64,000 nucleotides of DNA from Empedobacter falsenii. Lineage in GTDB: Bacteria; Bacteroidota; Bacteroidia; Flavobacteriales; Weeksellaceae. The notes under the pieces were generated by a model. That model ran no database searches, had not been told where the DNA came from, and saw nothing but the letters and a program-made list of their open reading frames with translations. The stretch covers positions 62,001 through 126,000 of the forward strand of contig NZ_JAAGKM010000001.1 in NCBI RefSeq assembly GCF_019308355.1. Direction: 5' to 3'. Both the position numbers and the translations under genes were made by a program. Of the stretch, positions 51,144 through 59,763 are shown one piece after another; within the stretch, counting starts at the first letter, position 1, and each line of letters starts with the position of its first letter.

Positions 51144-52913
51144 TTATTGAATTTGAATATCGTAAGGTAGCCTAACTTGAACACCTTTTTGTTCATTCAT
51201 CATCTTTATTTCTTTGTAAATTCGGATTCCGTCCGAACCTAATTCTTTTGCAATTGCTGCTTCGGTATTTTTTCCTTGAAGATTATCCATAAATTCTTCG
51301 AAAGAATCTTTTCGTTTTGGGTAATTCTCTGTCGAATATTTTTCGATTTTAGCCAATTTAGCGGCTTCTTTTATTGCTGTATCTAAACTTCCGAAATCAT
51401 CTACCAAACCAATTTGTTTTGCACGAGTTCCAGACCAAACACGTCCTTCACCTATTTTATCAACTTGCTCGTATGTTAATTTTCTATTTGTAGCAACATG
51501 ATTTACGAATTTTCCATAAATCAATACAATTGATTTTTGCATCGTATTTTTTGCTGTTGGTGATAATGGTGTCGTCAAAGATTTTAACTGATCTGCATTT
51601 GCATTCGTTTTTACTTCATCAAAATCTAATCCGAAATTATTGAATAATTTTTGCGCATTTGGTCTCATTCCAAAAACACCAATAGACCCAGTTATTGTAT
51701 TTGGTTGCGCATAAATTTTGTCAGAAGCTTGCGCAATATAATATCCTCCAGACGCCGCAACATCTCCAAAAGACACAACAATTGGCATTTTCGTTTTCAA
51801 TTGCATCAATTCATATAAAATTTCTTCTGAAGCATTTGCGCTACCTCCAGGAGAATTTACACGTAAAACTAAAGCTTTGATTTTATCATTTTGACTGATT
51901 TTGCGAATCGCATCTACATAAGTTTTTGATTGAATACCATCAAAACCATTTCCTTCAGTAATTGTTCCTGAAGCATACAAAACTGCAATTTTATCTTTTT
52001 CAGATTTATTTGATAAGGTCTCAAAATAATCTTCCACTTTTATAGTATGTTTATCAAGAACTTCAAAATCAGTTTTTGATTTTTCTTCTTTCAAACCAAG
52101 TTTTGTGAATAACATTTTTTGATATTCATTTTCTTGAGCCAATACATCATAAATCTTGTTTTCTTTTCCTGTTTCTGGAATGAAAGCATACAAACTATCT
52201 GTTACTGTAGTGAATTGTTCAGGAGAAATTTTACGTGATTTTGTAATCGAAGTTGAAACATTACCCCAAACATCATTCAATAATTCCGATAATTGCAAAC
52301 GATTCTCATCAGACATATTTGTTCTCATATAAGGCTCTACAGCACTCTTAAATTGTCCGTGACGAATCACCTGAAAATCTACACCATATTTATCTCCTGC
52401 ATTTTTGAAGAACATAATATTAGAACTCAAACCTTGTAATAAAGTTCCACCCAAAGGATTTTGATAAATTTTATCAGATACACTACTTATATAATATGAC
52501 AACTGACTTCCTGAATTAGAATATGAATACACAAATTTTCCAGATTTTTTAAAATCTTCTAACGCATTACGAATATCTGTTGCTTGTGTTGCTCCTCCTG
52601 AGAATTTATCTAGTTTTAAACTAATTCCCTTTATTTTATCATCATTTTTTGCTTCTTCAATAGAATGAATAATATCTTGTAAAAAAACATTTGAACTTTC
52701 TGACATATCAAAAATAGAAACGGAACGATCCATATCACTTTCCATAATAGGATCTTCAAGTGAAATTTCTAAAACAGATCCTTCCTTCACATTTTTAGAT
52801 GGTGTGGATAATGCTGAAACAAATATCAAAACGAAAAGTATAATGATAAACACACTAAACGTTAATAGATTTCCTATAATAGTTGAGAAGACTCTCCCGA
52901 AAAAGTTTTTCAT
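51144..52913 (-). CDS. sppA: Signal peptide peptidase SppA, 67K type
   Basis: A membrane serine protease that degrades cleaved signal peptides. It has 589 residues from MKNFFGRVFSTIIGN, with one N-terminal helix (about 14-35). Two tandem S49 (ClpP-like) domains follow. The first carries a likely general-base Lys in SVSDKIYQNPLGG, the second the nucleophile Ser in DVAASGGYYIAQASDKIYA. The duplicated form matches E. coli SppA in length. The frame stays open further upstream to 53030, but that stretch runs into the divergent folK. It is divergent from folK with 28 bp between starts. Confidence 0.93.
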   Translation of the reverse strand: MKNFFGRVFSTIIGNLLTFSVFIIILFVLIFVSALSTPSKNVKEGSVLEISLEDPIMESDMDRSVSIFDMSESSNVFLQDIIHSIEEAKNDDKIKGISLKLDKFSGGATQATDIRNALEDFKKSGKFVYSYSNSGSQLSYYISSVSDKIYQNPLGGTLLQGLSSNIMFFKNAGDKYGVDFQVIRHGQFKSAVEPYMRTNMSDENRLQLSELLNDVWGNVSTSITKSRKISPEQFTTVTDSLYAFIPETGKENKIYDVLAQENEYQKMLFTKLGLKEEKSKTDFEVLDKHTIKVEDYFETLSNKSEKDKIAVLYASGTITEGNGFDGIQSKTYVDAIRKISQNDKIKALVLRVNSPGGSANASEEILYELMQLKTKMPIVVSFGDVAASGGYYIAQASDKIYAQPNTITGSIGVFGMRPNAQKLFNNFGLDFDEVKTNANADQLKSLTTPLSPTAKNTMQKSIVLIYGKFVNHVATNRKLTYEQVDKIGEGRVWSGTRAKQIGLVDDFGSLDTAIKEAAKLAKIEKYSTENYPKRKDSFEEFMDNLQGKNTEAAIAKELGSDGIRIYKEIKMMNEQKGVQVRLPYDIQIQ

Positions 52914-52927
52914 TTTTAATTTATTAT

Positions 52928-52935
52928 TACTTTTG
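52928..52935 (+). promoter_or_regulatory. -7 promoter element of folK
   Basis: TACTTTTG (followed by CAC) matches TAnnTTTG exactly but ends only 6 bp before the folK ATG, so the transcript would have almost no leader. Confidence 0.5.
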
Positions 52936-52941
52936 CACAAT

Positions 52942-53352
52942 ATGTCGCAAAATAAAGCCATTTTGTTACTAGGAACAAACTTAGGAAACAAAAAAAACAA
53001 TTTAGAAATTGCTAAAACCCTTATAAACAAAGAGGTTGGAGAAATAAAAAAAGAGTCAAATATTTTAGAAAATGAGGCGGAAGGTTTTACAACAAATCAT
53101 TTATTTTTGAATCAGAAAATTGAAATTACTACTCTATTTTCTCCATTTGAACTTTTAAAAAAAATAAAAGAAATCGAAGAAAAAATGGGAAGAACATATT
53201 TTCAACCAAAAGAAAATGAAAAATATGTGGATCGGCTAATAGATATTGATATATTATTTTACAATAATCTTTTCATTCATTGTTCCCGATTGAGAATCCC
53301 ACACCCTCAAAACTATTCAAGAGATTTTATCAAAAGTTTATCTTTTTTTTAA
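52942..53352 (+). CDS. folK: 2-amino-4-hydroxy-6-hydroxymethyldihydropteridine pyrophosphokinase
   Basis: Transfers pyrophosphate from ATP to the pterin alcohol in folate synthesis. At 136 residues it is shorter than the usual about 160. Signatures are LLGTNLGNKKNNLEIA at the start and VDRLIDIDILFY, whose Asp pair binds Mg2+. The end HPQNYSRDFIKSLSFF is brief. The ATG at 52942 gives the normal N-terminus; an open frame from 52804 would overlap sppA antisense and add non-family residues. It is a single-gene unit. Confidence 0.9.
   Translation: MSQNKAILLLGTNLGNKKNNLEIAKTLINKEVGEIKKESNILENEAEGFTTNHLFLNQKIEITTLFSPFELLKKIKEIEEKMGRTYFQPKENEKYVDRLIDIDILFYNNLFIHCSRLRIPHPQNYSRDFIKSLSFF
52976..52983 (-). 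promoter_or_regulatory. Candidate -7 promoter element of sppA inside folK
   Basis: On the minus strand TAAGTTTG matches TAnnTTTG exactly, 62 bp before the sppA ATG. It lies within the 5' coding part of folK, so the divergent transcripts would overlap. Confidence 0.35.
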
Positions 53353-53372
53353 GATATTAATTATTAAATCAT

Positions 53373-53380
53373 TAGTTTTG
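53373..53380 (+). promoter_or_regulatory. Candidate -7 promoter element of the OmpA-family gene
   Basis: TAGTTTTG matches TAnnTTTG exactly, 54 bp before the ATG at 53435. Confidence 0.45.
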
Positions 53381-53434
53381 TAAAATATATTAGCAACGCT
53401 TTATATATTATTAGTTATAAAATAATTCTAACCT

Positions 53435-54820
53435 ATGAAAAAACTTTTATATTTATTATTTTTGAGTTCAGTTACCTATACATCTGCTCAAAACAGTCAA
53501 AATGACTTAAGTAAAGAAAGAGAGTTCAACAGCTGGTCTGTATCTGTATTTGGAGGAGGAAATCTAATTCAAAATTCAGATTTAGTATCCTTTGATGGAG
53601 GATATTTAACACCTGGTTTTGATTTTCAGTTCCAAGTTAATAAACAATTAACTCATGCATTTGGTGTTAGTGCTCAATTTCAATTGGGTGAAACTAGACA
53701 AAAGGGAACTATTTATGATAATACTCCTTGGGGAAACGCATATTCTGGGAAAGTTCGAGGAATTACTCAGTATCATGGAGTTTCGTTACTAGCTGACATT
53801 AATGCTTCAAATCTTTTAAGAAGAACTGATAGTAAACATGAATTTAAATGGGCTGTACACTTATATGGTGGAGTTGGTATTTTAGGATATAAAGCTAAAA
53901 GAAATAATTGGTACGGTTCAGGTAATAACTATGAAGTTGTTACGGATCAAAAAATGGATGAAAAATCAGTTTATTCTCAAGTAGGTGCAGGTTTAAGATA
54001 TAAATTAAATAGTAAATTTGATTTTGAATTAAGAGCTATGTATGTATTGACTGGTGATGAAGATTTTGATGGTTCAGGAAAACCAGAACCTGGTTACTGG
54101 ACTGCTGCAGATACTCAACCAGATAGAAACGACAATATGATTACTCTATCTTTCGGTTTACATTATAAAATTGGAAAACATAAAGAAGCAGTACAATGGG
54201 TTTCACCTCTTTATAGACAACCACTTGTACCTAATGCATTTGAATGTATTGATGAAGATAATGATGGTGTATGTGATCAATGGGATAAATGTCCTGGAAC
54301 ACCTGAAGGTGTAAAAGTTGATGGAGCTGGTTGTCCATTAGATTCTGATGGTGATGGAATTCCGGACAGTGAAGATAAATGCCCTACAATTCCTGGCCCA
54401 CCAACAAATGGAGGTTGTCCTGAAAAAGTTGTAAGAATATCTGGAGACGAAGTTGCAACTACAATTAATGCTTACTTAGAAGGTATCGAATTTGACTACG
54501 ATTCTGATCGTATTAGAGAGCAATCGTATGAAAAATTAAATCATGCGGCAGAAGTATTATTAGCAAATCCTGACTTTAAATTTATGGTTGAAGGTCATAC
54601 AGATGCTGCTGGAGGTGTTGATTATAACCAAAAATTATCTGAAAGACGTGCTGCTTCTGTTGTTCGTTATCTAGCAAATAAAGGGGTAGATACAACAAAA
54701 TTATCTTCAGTAGGAAGAGGTAAATCTGATTTGAAATGGGCAGAATGTAATCCTGTTACAAATTGTCCGGCATGGAAAAATTTAGAAAACAGACGAGTTG
54801 TCTTCAAAGAAATTAAATAA
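53435..54820 (+). CDS. OmpA family protein with beta-barrel and thrombospondin type 3 repeats
   Basis: A 461-residue outer-membrane protein. The signal peptide (ending TYTSAQ) leads to an eight-strand-like barrel domain (about 30-255). Calcium-binding TSP3 repeats follow (DEDNDGVCDQWDKCPGTPEG, DSDGDGIPDSEDKCP; about 275-325), then the C-terminal OmpA peptidoglycan-binding domain (about 340-461) with FMVEGHTDAAG and LSERRAASVVRYL. It anchors the outer membrane to the wall, as Bacteroidota OmpA proteins do. It is a single transcription unit ended by the shared terminator. Confidence 0.93.
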   Translation: MKKLLYLLFLSSVTYTSAQNSQNDLSKEREFNSWSVSVFGGGNLIQNSDLVSFDGGYLTPGFDFQFQVNKQLTHAFGVSAQFQLGETRQKGTIYDNTPWGNAYSGKVRGITQYHGVSLLADINASNLLRRTDSKHEFKWAVHLYGGVGILGYKAKRNNWYGSGNNYEVVTDQKMDEKSVYSQVGAGLRYKLNSKFDFELRAMYVLTGDEDFDGSGKPEPGYWTAADTQPDRNDNMITLSFGLHYKIGKHKEAVQWVSPLYRQPLVPNAFECIDEDNDGVCDQWDKCPGTPEGVKVDGAGCPLDSDGDGIPDSEDKCPTIPGPPTNGGCPEKVVRISGDEVATTINAYLEGIEFDYDSDRIREQSYEKLNHAAEVLLANPDFKFMVEGHTDAAGGVDYNQKLSERRAASVVRYLANKGVDTTKLSSVGRGKSDLKWAECNPVTNCPAWKNLENRRVVFKEIK

Positions 54821-54836
54821 ATATTCCGTATATAAT

Positions 54837-54873
54837 AAAAAAAGAGGTCCGTTTAGAACGGACCTCTTTTTTT
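54837..54873. terminator. Bidirectional terminator between OmpA and exonuclease genes
   Basis: A perfect 17-bp stem (AAAAAAAGAGGTCCGTT with AACGGACCTCTTTTTTT) has a 3-nt loop. T tracts occur on both strands, so it serves the convergent genes on each side. It is the longest perfect terminator stem in the window. Confidence 0.95.
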
Positions 54874-54889
54874 ATTATATTTTGTTTTT

Positions 54890-56263
54890 TTATAATTCAT
54901 CTAATACGATAATTTGATTAGGATTAGATGAAACTTTGTAAAGGAAATATTTTAGCATATTTTTTATTTCATCTGTTTCTTGAATCGGAATTAAAATATT
55001 ATGAATCTTTTCTAATGATTTTATTTGATGATGAAATTCATAATAACCATATCCTTTAAATTCTCCTTTTTCAACTAAATAAAAAGATTTCTCTGTCCCT
55101 TTTCTACCTTTATCAAGTATTAAAAAAGTATCAGATGGATATTCAGTTGTTAGAATAAAATCTTCAATTCTTTTATTATAAACATCTCTTGATTCCTCTT
55201 TTATACAGGCTCCATTACATTTATTCACTTTGTATTGAAAACAAGAGTCATCAGACTTAACACCTGCATTTACCTGTTTGCATAAATTATAATCATTAAC
55301 AATTTTTTCTAGAACCTCCTTTGCACGTTCTTTTGTTTTGAATTTCAAAACAGGTTGCACTTTCCTAACTTTTCCAATTTCTAACCTTGAATAACCTCTT
55401 TTAGATGCTAAAAGATATAATCCGAAAGGATAGACTTTATTCTCAACCAATTTTGTATTATACATAGGTTGATTGTTTAAAACTTCACTATTCTCTTTTA
55501 TCGCTGAAAGAAATCCACTTCCGGTCTCTTCATACTTTATAGAGCGTGTATACCGCTTAAGCTTATTAGCCTTTAATGTTTTAGAAGTGAAAATTTGATT
55601 GACAGATCCCGCAATATTATTGCTTCTACTAATATAAATTAATTGCTTTTTGCTATTATATAAATAAAAGACACCTATTGAGTTAGGCAGACCCTCTAAA
55701 AGTTTTTGATATTTTGAATGTGCTTTTTTAGGTTGATTTAACCCTGTTTTTTTTATGATAATTTTTTGGGAATCTTTATCTATAAGCATCTTAAATAATG
55801 CCACTGTTGCACGAGCATCACCAGAAGCTCTATGACGATCCGTCACAACAATTCCCAAAGATTGACATAGTTTTCCTAAAGAATAAGAAGGCAATCCCGG
55901 AATTAGTTTTTCACTATATTCAAAAGTATCTATCCACTCTTTCTGAAAATTATAACCAAGTCGGTTAAACTCTTGTTTCAACATCCGATAATCAAACATG
56001 ACATTATGTCCAACTAAAATACAATCATCTGTAATCTCAACTATACGTTTTGCTACTTCGTGAAATTTAGGCGCTGTCAACACCATTTTATCTGAAATAT
56101 GCGTTAACCTTTGTACATATTGATCAATCTTTTTTTCGGGATTAACTAATGATATAAACTGATCGACAATTTCTTTTCCATCATATTTATACACCGCAAT
56201 CTCTATGATTGACTCTTCCCCCACTTTTCCGCCAGTCGCTTCTATATCTAAAATCGCGTACAC
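54890..56263 (-). CDS. DEDDh exonuclease fused to a degenerate GIY-YIG (UvrC-like) domain
   Basis: A 457-residue protein. Residues 1-160 are a DnaQ-like DEDDh 3'-5' exonuclease with all ligands visible: Asp6 and Glu8 in DIEATGG, Asp91 in GHNVMFDYRML, His144 and Asp149 in DRHRASGDARAT. Residues about 193-285 align with the GIY-YIG nuclease of UvrC, but its signature is damaged: GVF for GIY, YIS for YIG, and Ser220 where the catalytic Arg should stand. The C-terminal part has a Cys-containing YKVNKCNGACIKEESRDVYNKRI block as in UvrC-like relatives. It is 4 bp after the HerA-like gene and convergent with ompA. Confidence 0.87.
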   Translation of the reverse strand: MYAILDIEATGGKVGEESIIEIAVYKYDGKEIVDQFISLVNPEKKIDQYVQRLTHISDKMVLTAPKFHEVAKRIVEITDDCILVGHNVMFDYRMLKQEFNRLGYNFQKEWIDTFEYSEKLIPGLPSYSLGKLCQSLGIVVTDRHRASGDARATVALFKMLIDKDSQKIIIKKTGLNQPKKAHSKYQKLLEGLPNSIGVFYLYNSKKQLIYISRSNNIAGSVNQIFTSKTLKANKLKRYTRSIKYEETGSGFLSAIKENSEVLNNQPMYNTKLVENKVYPFGLYLLASKRGYSRLEIGKVRKVQPVLKFKTKERAKEVLEKIVNDYNLCKQVNAGVKSDDSCFQYKVNKCNGACIKEESRDVYNKRIEDFILTTEYPSDTFLILDKGRKGTEKSFYLVEKGEFKGYGYYEFHHQIKSLEKIHNILIPIQETDEIKNMLKYFLYKVSSNPNQIIVLDEL

Positions 56264-56267
56264 GTGC

Positions 56268-57797
56268 TTATTTTTTTCCTTTTAAAAAATTAGTTAACAT
56301 TTTCATTCCAAAATCCATCAATTTTCGAGTTGCAGTACGACTTACATCACGCACAACAGGATTATCTGTCCAATTTTTTTCTTTAGGAATACTTCTTGTT
56401 GAAGTTGCTTTTGGAACAGGTTTCTCTATATTTTTTTGTTGTTCTAATTTTTGTGATAAAATTTCATTTGCAGATTCACGATCAATATCTGTCGCATATT
56501 TTGTCACTAAATCTGAGTTTGAGGTAATCGTATCGATTTCATTTGAAGTCAAGATATCCATTCTCGAATTTGGCGCTCGCATATATGTATAAGCCAAAGG
56601 AGTTGGAATACCTTTTTCGTCTAAAGCAGTCACAAAAGCCTCTCCAATCCCTAATTGAGTGATTACTTCACTTGCTTTATAATAGGTAGTTGTCGGATAA
56701 TTCTCAATTGCTTTTGTTATTTCTTTACGATCTTTCGCAGTAAAACCTCTTAACGCATGTTGAACTTTAAGACCTAATTGACTCAAAACTGCATCAGGAA
56801 CATCTCCAGGAACTTGCGTTACAAAATATAATCCCACACCTTTTGATCGAATTAATTTTACCATTGTTTCAATTTGATTCAACAAAGCTTTCGTAGCTTC
56901 CTTAAAAATCAAATGTGCTTCATCAATAAAAATCACCAATTTCGGTTTATCAGAATCTCCAGATTCAGGGAATTGAGAATAAATTTTATTCAATAAACTC
57001 AACATAAAAGTTGAAAATAAATTAGGTTGATTTTGAATATCAATCAAACGAATAATATTTACAATTCCTTTTCCGTCTTTCGTTTTCAATAAATCCTGAA
57101 CATCAAAACTTGGTTCTCCAAAAAACTTTGTTGCACCTTGCTGTTCTAATGCAACAATTTTGCGCAAAATAGCTCCCAAAGAAGCTGGCGCAATTGTTCC
57201 ATAATTCGAATTTAATTCAGATTTTCCTTCATCAGAATCTGTCACATATTGCAAAACACGTCGAATATCCTCCAAATCAATCAAAGGTAAATTACGATCT
57301 TGACAATATTTGAATATAATTGAAATAATACTTTCTTGTGTTTCATTCAGTTCCAAAATTTTACTGAATAAAATTGGACCAAAATCACTTACAGTTGCAC
57401 GAAGTTTTGCACCTGGTTCATCAGAAATAGACAAAAACTCGACAGGAGAAGCTTGCGGATCAAAAGGTAAATTAAGCGCCTCCATTCTTTCTTGCGCATT
57501 TTTATCTTCCGAATTTGCAGCAGCTCCAATTCCAGATAAGTCTCCTTTGATATCCATCAACAAAGTTGGAACACCTTTCAGAGAAAGTTGCTCGGCGATA
57601 ATCTGCAAAGATTTTGTTTTCCCTGTTCCAGTTGCTCCACCAATCAATCCGTGACGATTCATTGTTTTTAATGCTACTGAAATTTCAACTTCTTCTACAA
57701 TTTCGCCATCTAATTTGGCTTTGCCTAAAATTATTTTATCGTTTTTAAAAGAATAACGACTTTGTATCTCTTGAATAAAGCTTTCTTTCTGGTTCAT
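56268..57797 (-). CDS. HerA-like ATPase (DUF853 family)
   Basis: A 509-residue FtsK/HerA-type P-loop ATPase of the DUF853 group. Walker A is GGATGTGKT at 53-61, Walker B is LVIFIDEAHLIF, and a later arginine-bearing stretch TVKLIRSKGVGLYFVTQVPGDVPDAVLSQ matches the family. The tail (about 425-509) is Lys-rich and may bind nucleic acid. The physiological role of DUF853 proteins is unclear. The adjacent downstream gene encodes a DEDDh/GIY-YIG protein with a 4-bp gap, so the two are almost certainly co-expressed. Confidence 0.87.
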   Translation of the reverse strand: MNQKESFIQEIQSRYSFKNDKIILGKAKLDGEIVEEVEISVALKTMNRHGLIGGATGTGKTKSLQIIAEQLSLKGVPTLLMDIKGDLSGIGAAANSEDKNAQERMEALNLPFDPQASPVEFLSISDEPGAKLRATVSDFGPILFSKILELNETQESIISIIFKYCQDRNLPLIDLEDIRRVLQYVTDSDEGKSELNSNYGTIAPASLGAILRKIVALEQQGATKFFGEPSFDVQDLLKTKDGKGIVNIIRLIDIQNQPNLFSTFMLSLLNKIYSQFPESGDSDKPKLVIFIDEAHLIFKEATKALLNQIETMVKLIRSKGVGLYFVTQVPGDVPDAVLSQLGLKVQHALRGFTAKDRKEITKAIENYPTTTYYKASEVITQLGIGEAFVTALDEKGIPTPLAYTYMRAPNSRMDILTSNEIDTITSNSDLVTKYATDIDRESANEILSQKLEQQKNIEKPVPKATSTRSIPKEKNWTDNPVVRDVSRTATRKLMDFGMKMLTNFLKGKK

Positions 57798-57830
57798 TTT
57801 GATTGATTATTGAATAAATATAGAAAAAAT

Positions 57831-58871
57831 TTATTCTGAAATTTTATATTTTACAGCTACTGGATAATGATCCGAGAATTTTTTTCGAATAACATGTGCC
57901 TCAATAGGTTTAAATAATTTAGAATGAAATAAATAATCAATTCTAATTGGAAATTTAAATCCATGAAAAGTTGTCGCATTTCCTTTTCCAACTTCTATAT
58001 AAGAATCGTGAAGATATTTTTTTAACTTCTCATATTCGTAAGAAACTGGAGTCGAATTAAGATCCGTTCCCAAAATAACAGGATGGCGCGAAGATGTGAT
58101 ATATGGAATAATTGCTTCTAACTGTTTTTGATGTTTTTGCATTCCTTGCACCAATTTTAACTCAACTTTTCGACTCGAAATTTCGGCAGTTCTCGAATCA
58201 TCGGATTGAATAATTTCTTTTACCATCGCTTTATCAATGTACATTGGTTCAAGATAAACATTAATTACACGAATCGTATCATTCCCTAAATCGATATCTG
58301 CATATGCGGCAAGACCATTCAATTCATCATTATCATCAGGCGTTATTTTTTTGGTTTGAATAATAGGATATTTACTATAAATTGTCAATAAACCATAAAA
58401 TTCTGAATAGTAATTTTTGAATTCTTTATTTTTTAGACTTTTCTGTTGACCTTCATACGCTTCTTGAAGCAGCATAATATCTGCCTTATTCTTAATCAAA
58501 AGTTCTTTTGTTCCTTCTTCTTTAAAACCATGTACATTATATGTCAATACAGATAAATCAGCTTTTTTATCTTTAACTTTATTGAATTGTACAATTGGAT
58601 ATGAAAGATAAATTGGGTAAAATAATCCGGCTGAAAGAACTAAAATTAACAAAAAGTGTCGCCAGCTAAACAGTAACCAATACAGTAAAAACATTGCTCC
58701 AAATGCAAATAATATTGGAAAACCAATCGAAATAAAGTTAAAATATGGAATTTCTGTAGGCGTAAAAATTTTATTTAAATAGACACAATAAGCCACTAAC
58801 AAAAAAACGATATTAATTGTTAGTACTAAACGATTGAAATAATTTAGTTTAAACTTACTGATTATACTCAT
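57831..58871 (-). CDS. Membrane-anchored endonuclease/exonuclease/phosphatase family protein
   Basis: A 346-residue protein. Three N-terminal transmembrane helices (about 13-32, 42-66, 70-92) anchor an EEP hydrolase domain. Motifs are LTYNVHGF, the metal-binding Glu in IMLLQEAYEG, GTDLNSTPVSYEY and the final SDHYPVAVKY. The domain faces outward or inward depending on topology; its substrate (nucleic acid, phospholipid head group or inositol phosphate) cannot be told. It starts 1 bp after the upstream rhomboid, in the mutL operon. Confidence 0.88.
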   Translation of the reverse strand: MSIISKFKLNYFNRLVLTINIVFLLVAYCVYLNKIFTPTEIPYFNFISIGFPILFAFGAMFLLYWLLFSWRHFLLILVLSAGLFYPIYLSYPIVQFNKVKDKKADLSVLTYNVHGFKEEGTKELLIKNKADIMLLQEAYEGQQKSLKNKEFKNYYSEFYGLLTIYSKYPIIQTKKITPDDNDELNGLAAYADIDLGNDTIRVINVYLEPMYIDKAMVKEIIQSDDSRTAEISSRKVELKLVQGMQKHQKQLEAIIPYITSSRHPVILGTDLNSTPVSYEYEKLKKYLHDSYIEVGKGNATTFHGFKFPIRIDYLFHSKLFKPIEAHVIRKKFSDHYPVAVKYKISE

Positions 58872-58872
58872 T

Positions 58873-59760
58873 TTACCTACCTTCTCTAAACAGAAAGTCT
58901 TTTTCTTCTTTGGACAAACTCTCGTAACCTGAACGAGAAATCTTATCTAAAATTACATCAATTTTCTTTTGTTTTTCAACTTTTTGATGATTAAAATCGT
59001 AATCATCTTTCGGAACATTTGATCGCGAAGAAGTTGAAGAAATATTTTTATATGTTTTGAAAGTTGATTTCTCTTTTTTCTTAAATAACTCCTCTATTTT
59101 GAAAATAAAGTTACCTAAAAAATCATTTCCTCTCTCAAATTGTTTCATATAAAGATAACCAAAAATAGCACCTCCCAAATGCGAAATACTTCCGCCTGCA
59201 TTTTGATTAGCAATAATATTATACACATCGAATGCGATAAATACATAACCAACATACAACAATGGAAATGAAGTTGGAATCAACAACAAACGAACGGGCA
59301 TTTTCGGATTATACGAAATCATAGCAAAAAAAACTGCGTAAACCGCTGCCGAAGCACCAACTAATAAATGTGAATAATTGAAAACGTTCTGAAACAATAA
59401 AAAGAAAATTCCGCCAGCGATCCCTCCAAAAATATAGAATGTAACTAAATTTCGGTTTTGAAATTGTTGCAAAAACATTTGTCCAACAAAATACAACAAA
59501 ACCATATTCATTATCAAATGAAAAAGATTGCCATGTAACCAAGAATATGTTAGGATTTGCCAAGGTCTTACAATCAAATCATCGAAAGATGACAAAGCAA
59601 ACAAACCAGTTGTTGTAATCGTAGAATTTACTATCGTTCGAAGAACAAAATCAACAATTAACAATGTAAAAAACACCACAACGTTAATGTAAATCAACTT
59701 TGTTGCACTATTTCCTGATGAATATTTTAATTTTAAATCGTCTAAGATATTATTTGCCAT
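58873..59760 (-). CDS. Rhomboid intramembrane serine protease with C-terminal cytosolic tail
   Basis: Cleaves membrane proteins within their helices. The 295-residue protein has six transmembrane segments with the catalytic Ser137 in GASAAVYA and His194 in SHLGGAIFG. The L1 loop WLHGNLFHLIMNMV is normal. The polar C-terminus (about 215-295) ends with LDKISRSGYESLSKEEKDFL, a block I associate with many Bacteroidota rhomboids. GASA instead of GxSG at the active site is a mild departure. It is followed by the EEP gene and preceded by another rhomboid. Confidence 0.92.
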   Translation of the reverse strand: MANNILDDLKLKYSSGNSATKLIYINVVVFFTLLIVDFVLRTIVNSTITTTGLFALSSFDDLIVRPWQILTYSWLHGNLFHLIMNMVLLYFVGQMFLQQFQNRNLVTFYIFGGIAGGIFFLLFQNVFNYSHLLVGASAAVYAVFFAMISYNPKMPVRLLLIPTSFPLLYVGYVFIAFDVYNIIANQNAGGSISHLGGAIFGYLYMKQFERGNDFLGNFIFKIEELFKKKEKSTFKTYKNISSTSSRSNVPKDDYDFNHQKVEKQKKIDVILDKISRSGYESLSKEEKDFLFREGR

Positions 59761-59763
59761 TTT

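Noticed and set aside
52914-53030. Upstream extension of sppA
   Set aside because: It would read antisense through folK and add a non-family segment; the ATG at 52913 gives the expected membrane anchor.
56268-57797. Anti-phage HerA defence system
   Set aside because: The DUF853-type ATPase is widespread and its neighbours are housekeeping genes; no Sir2, DUF4297 or other defence partner is near.
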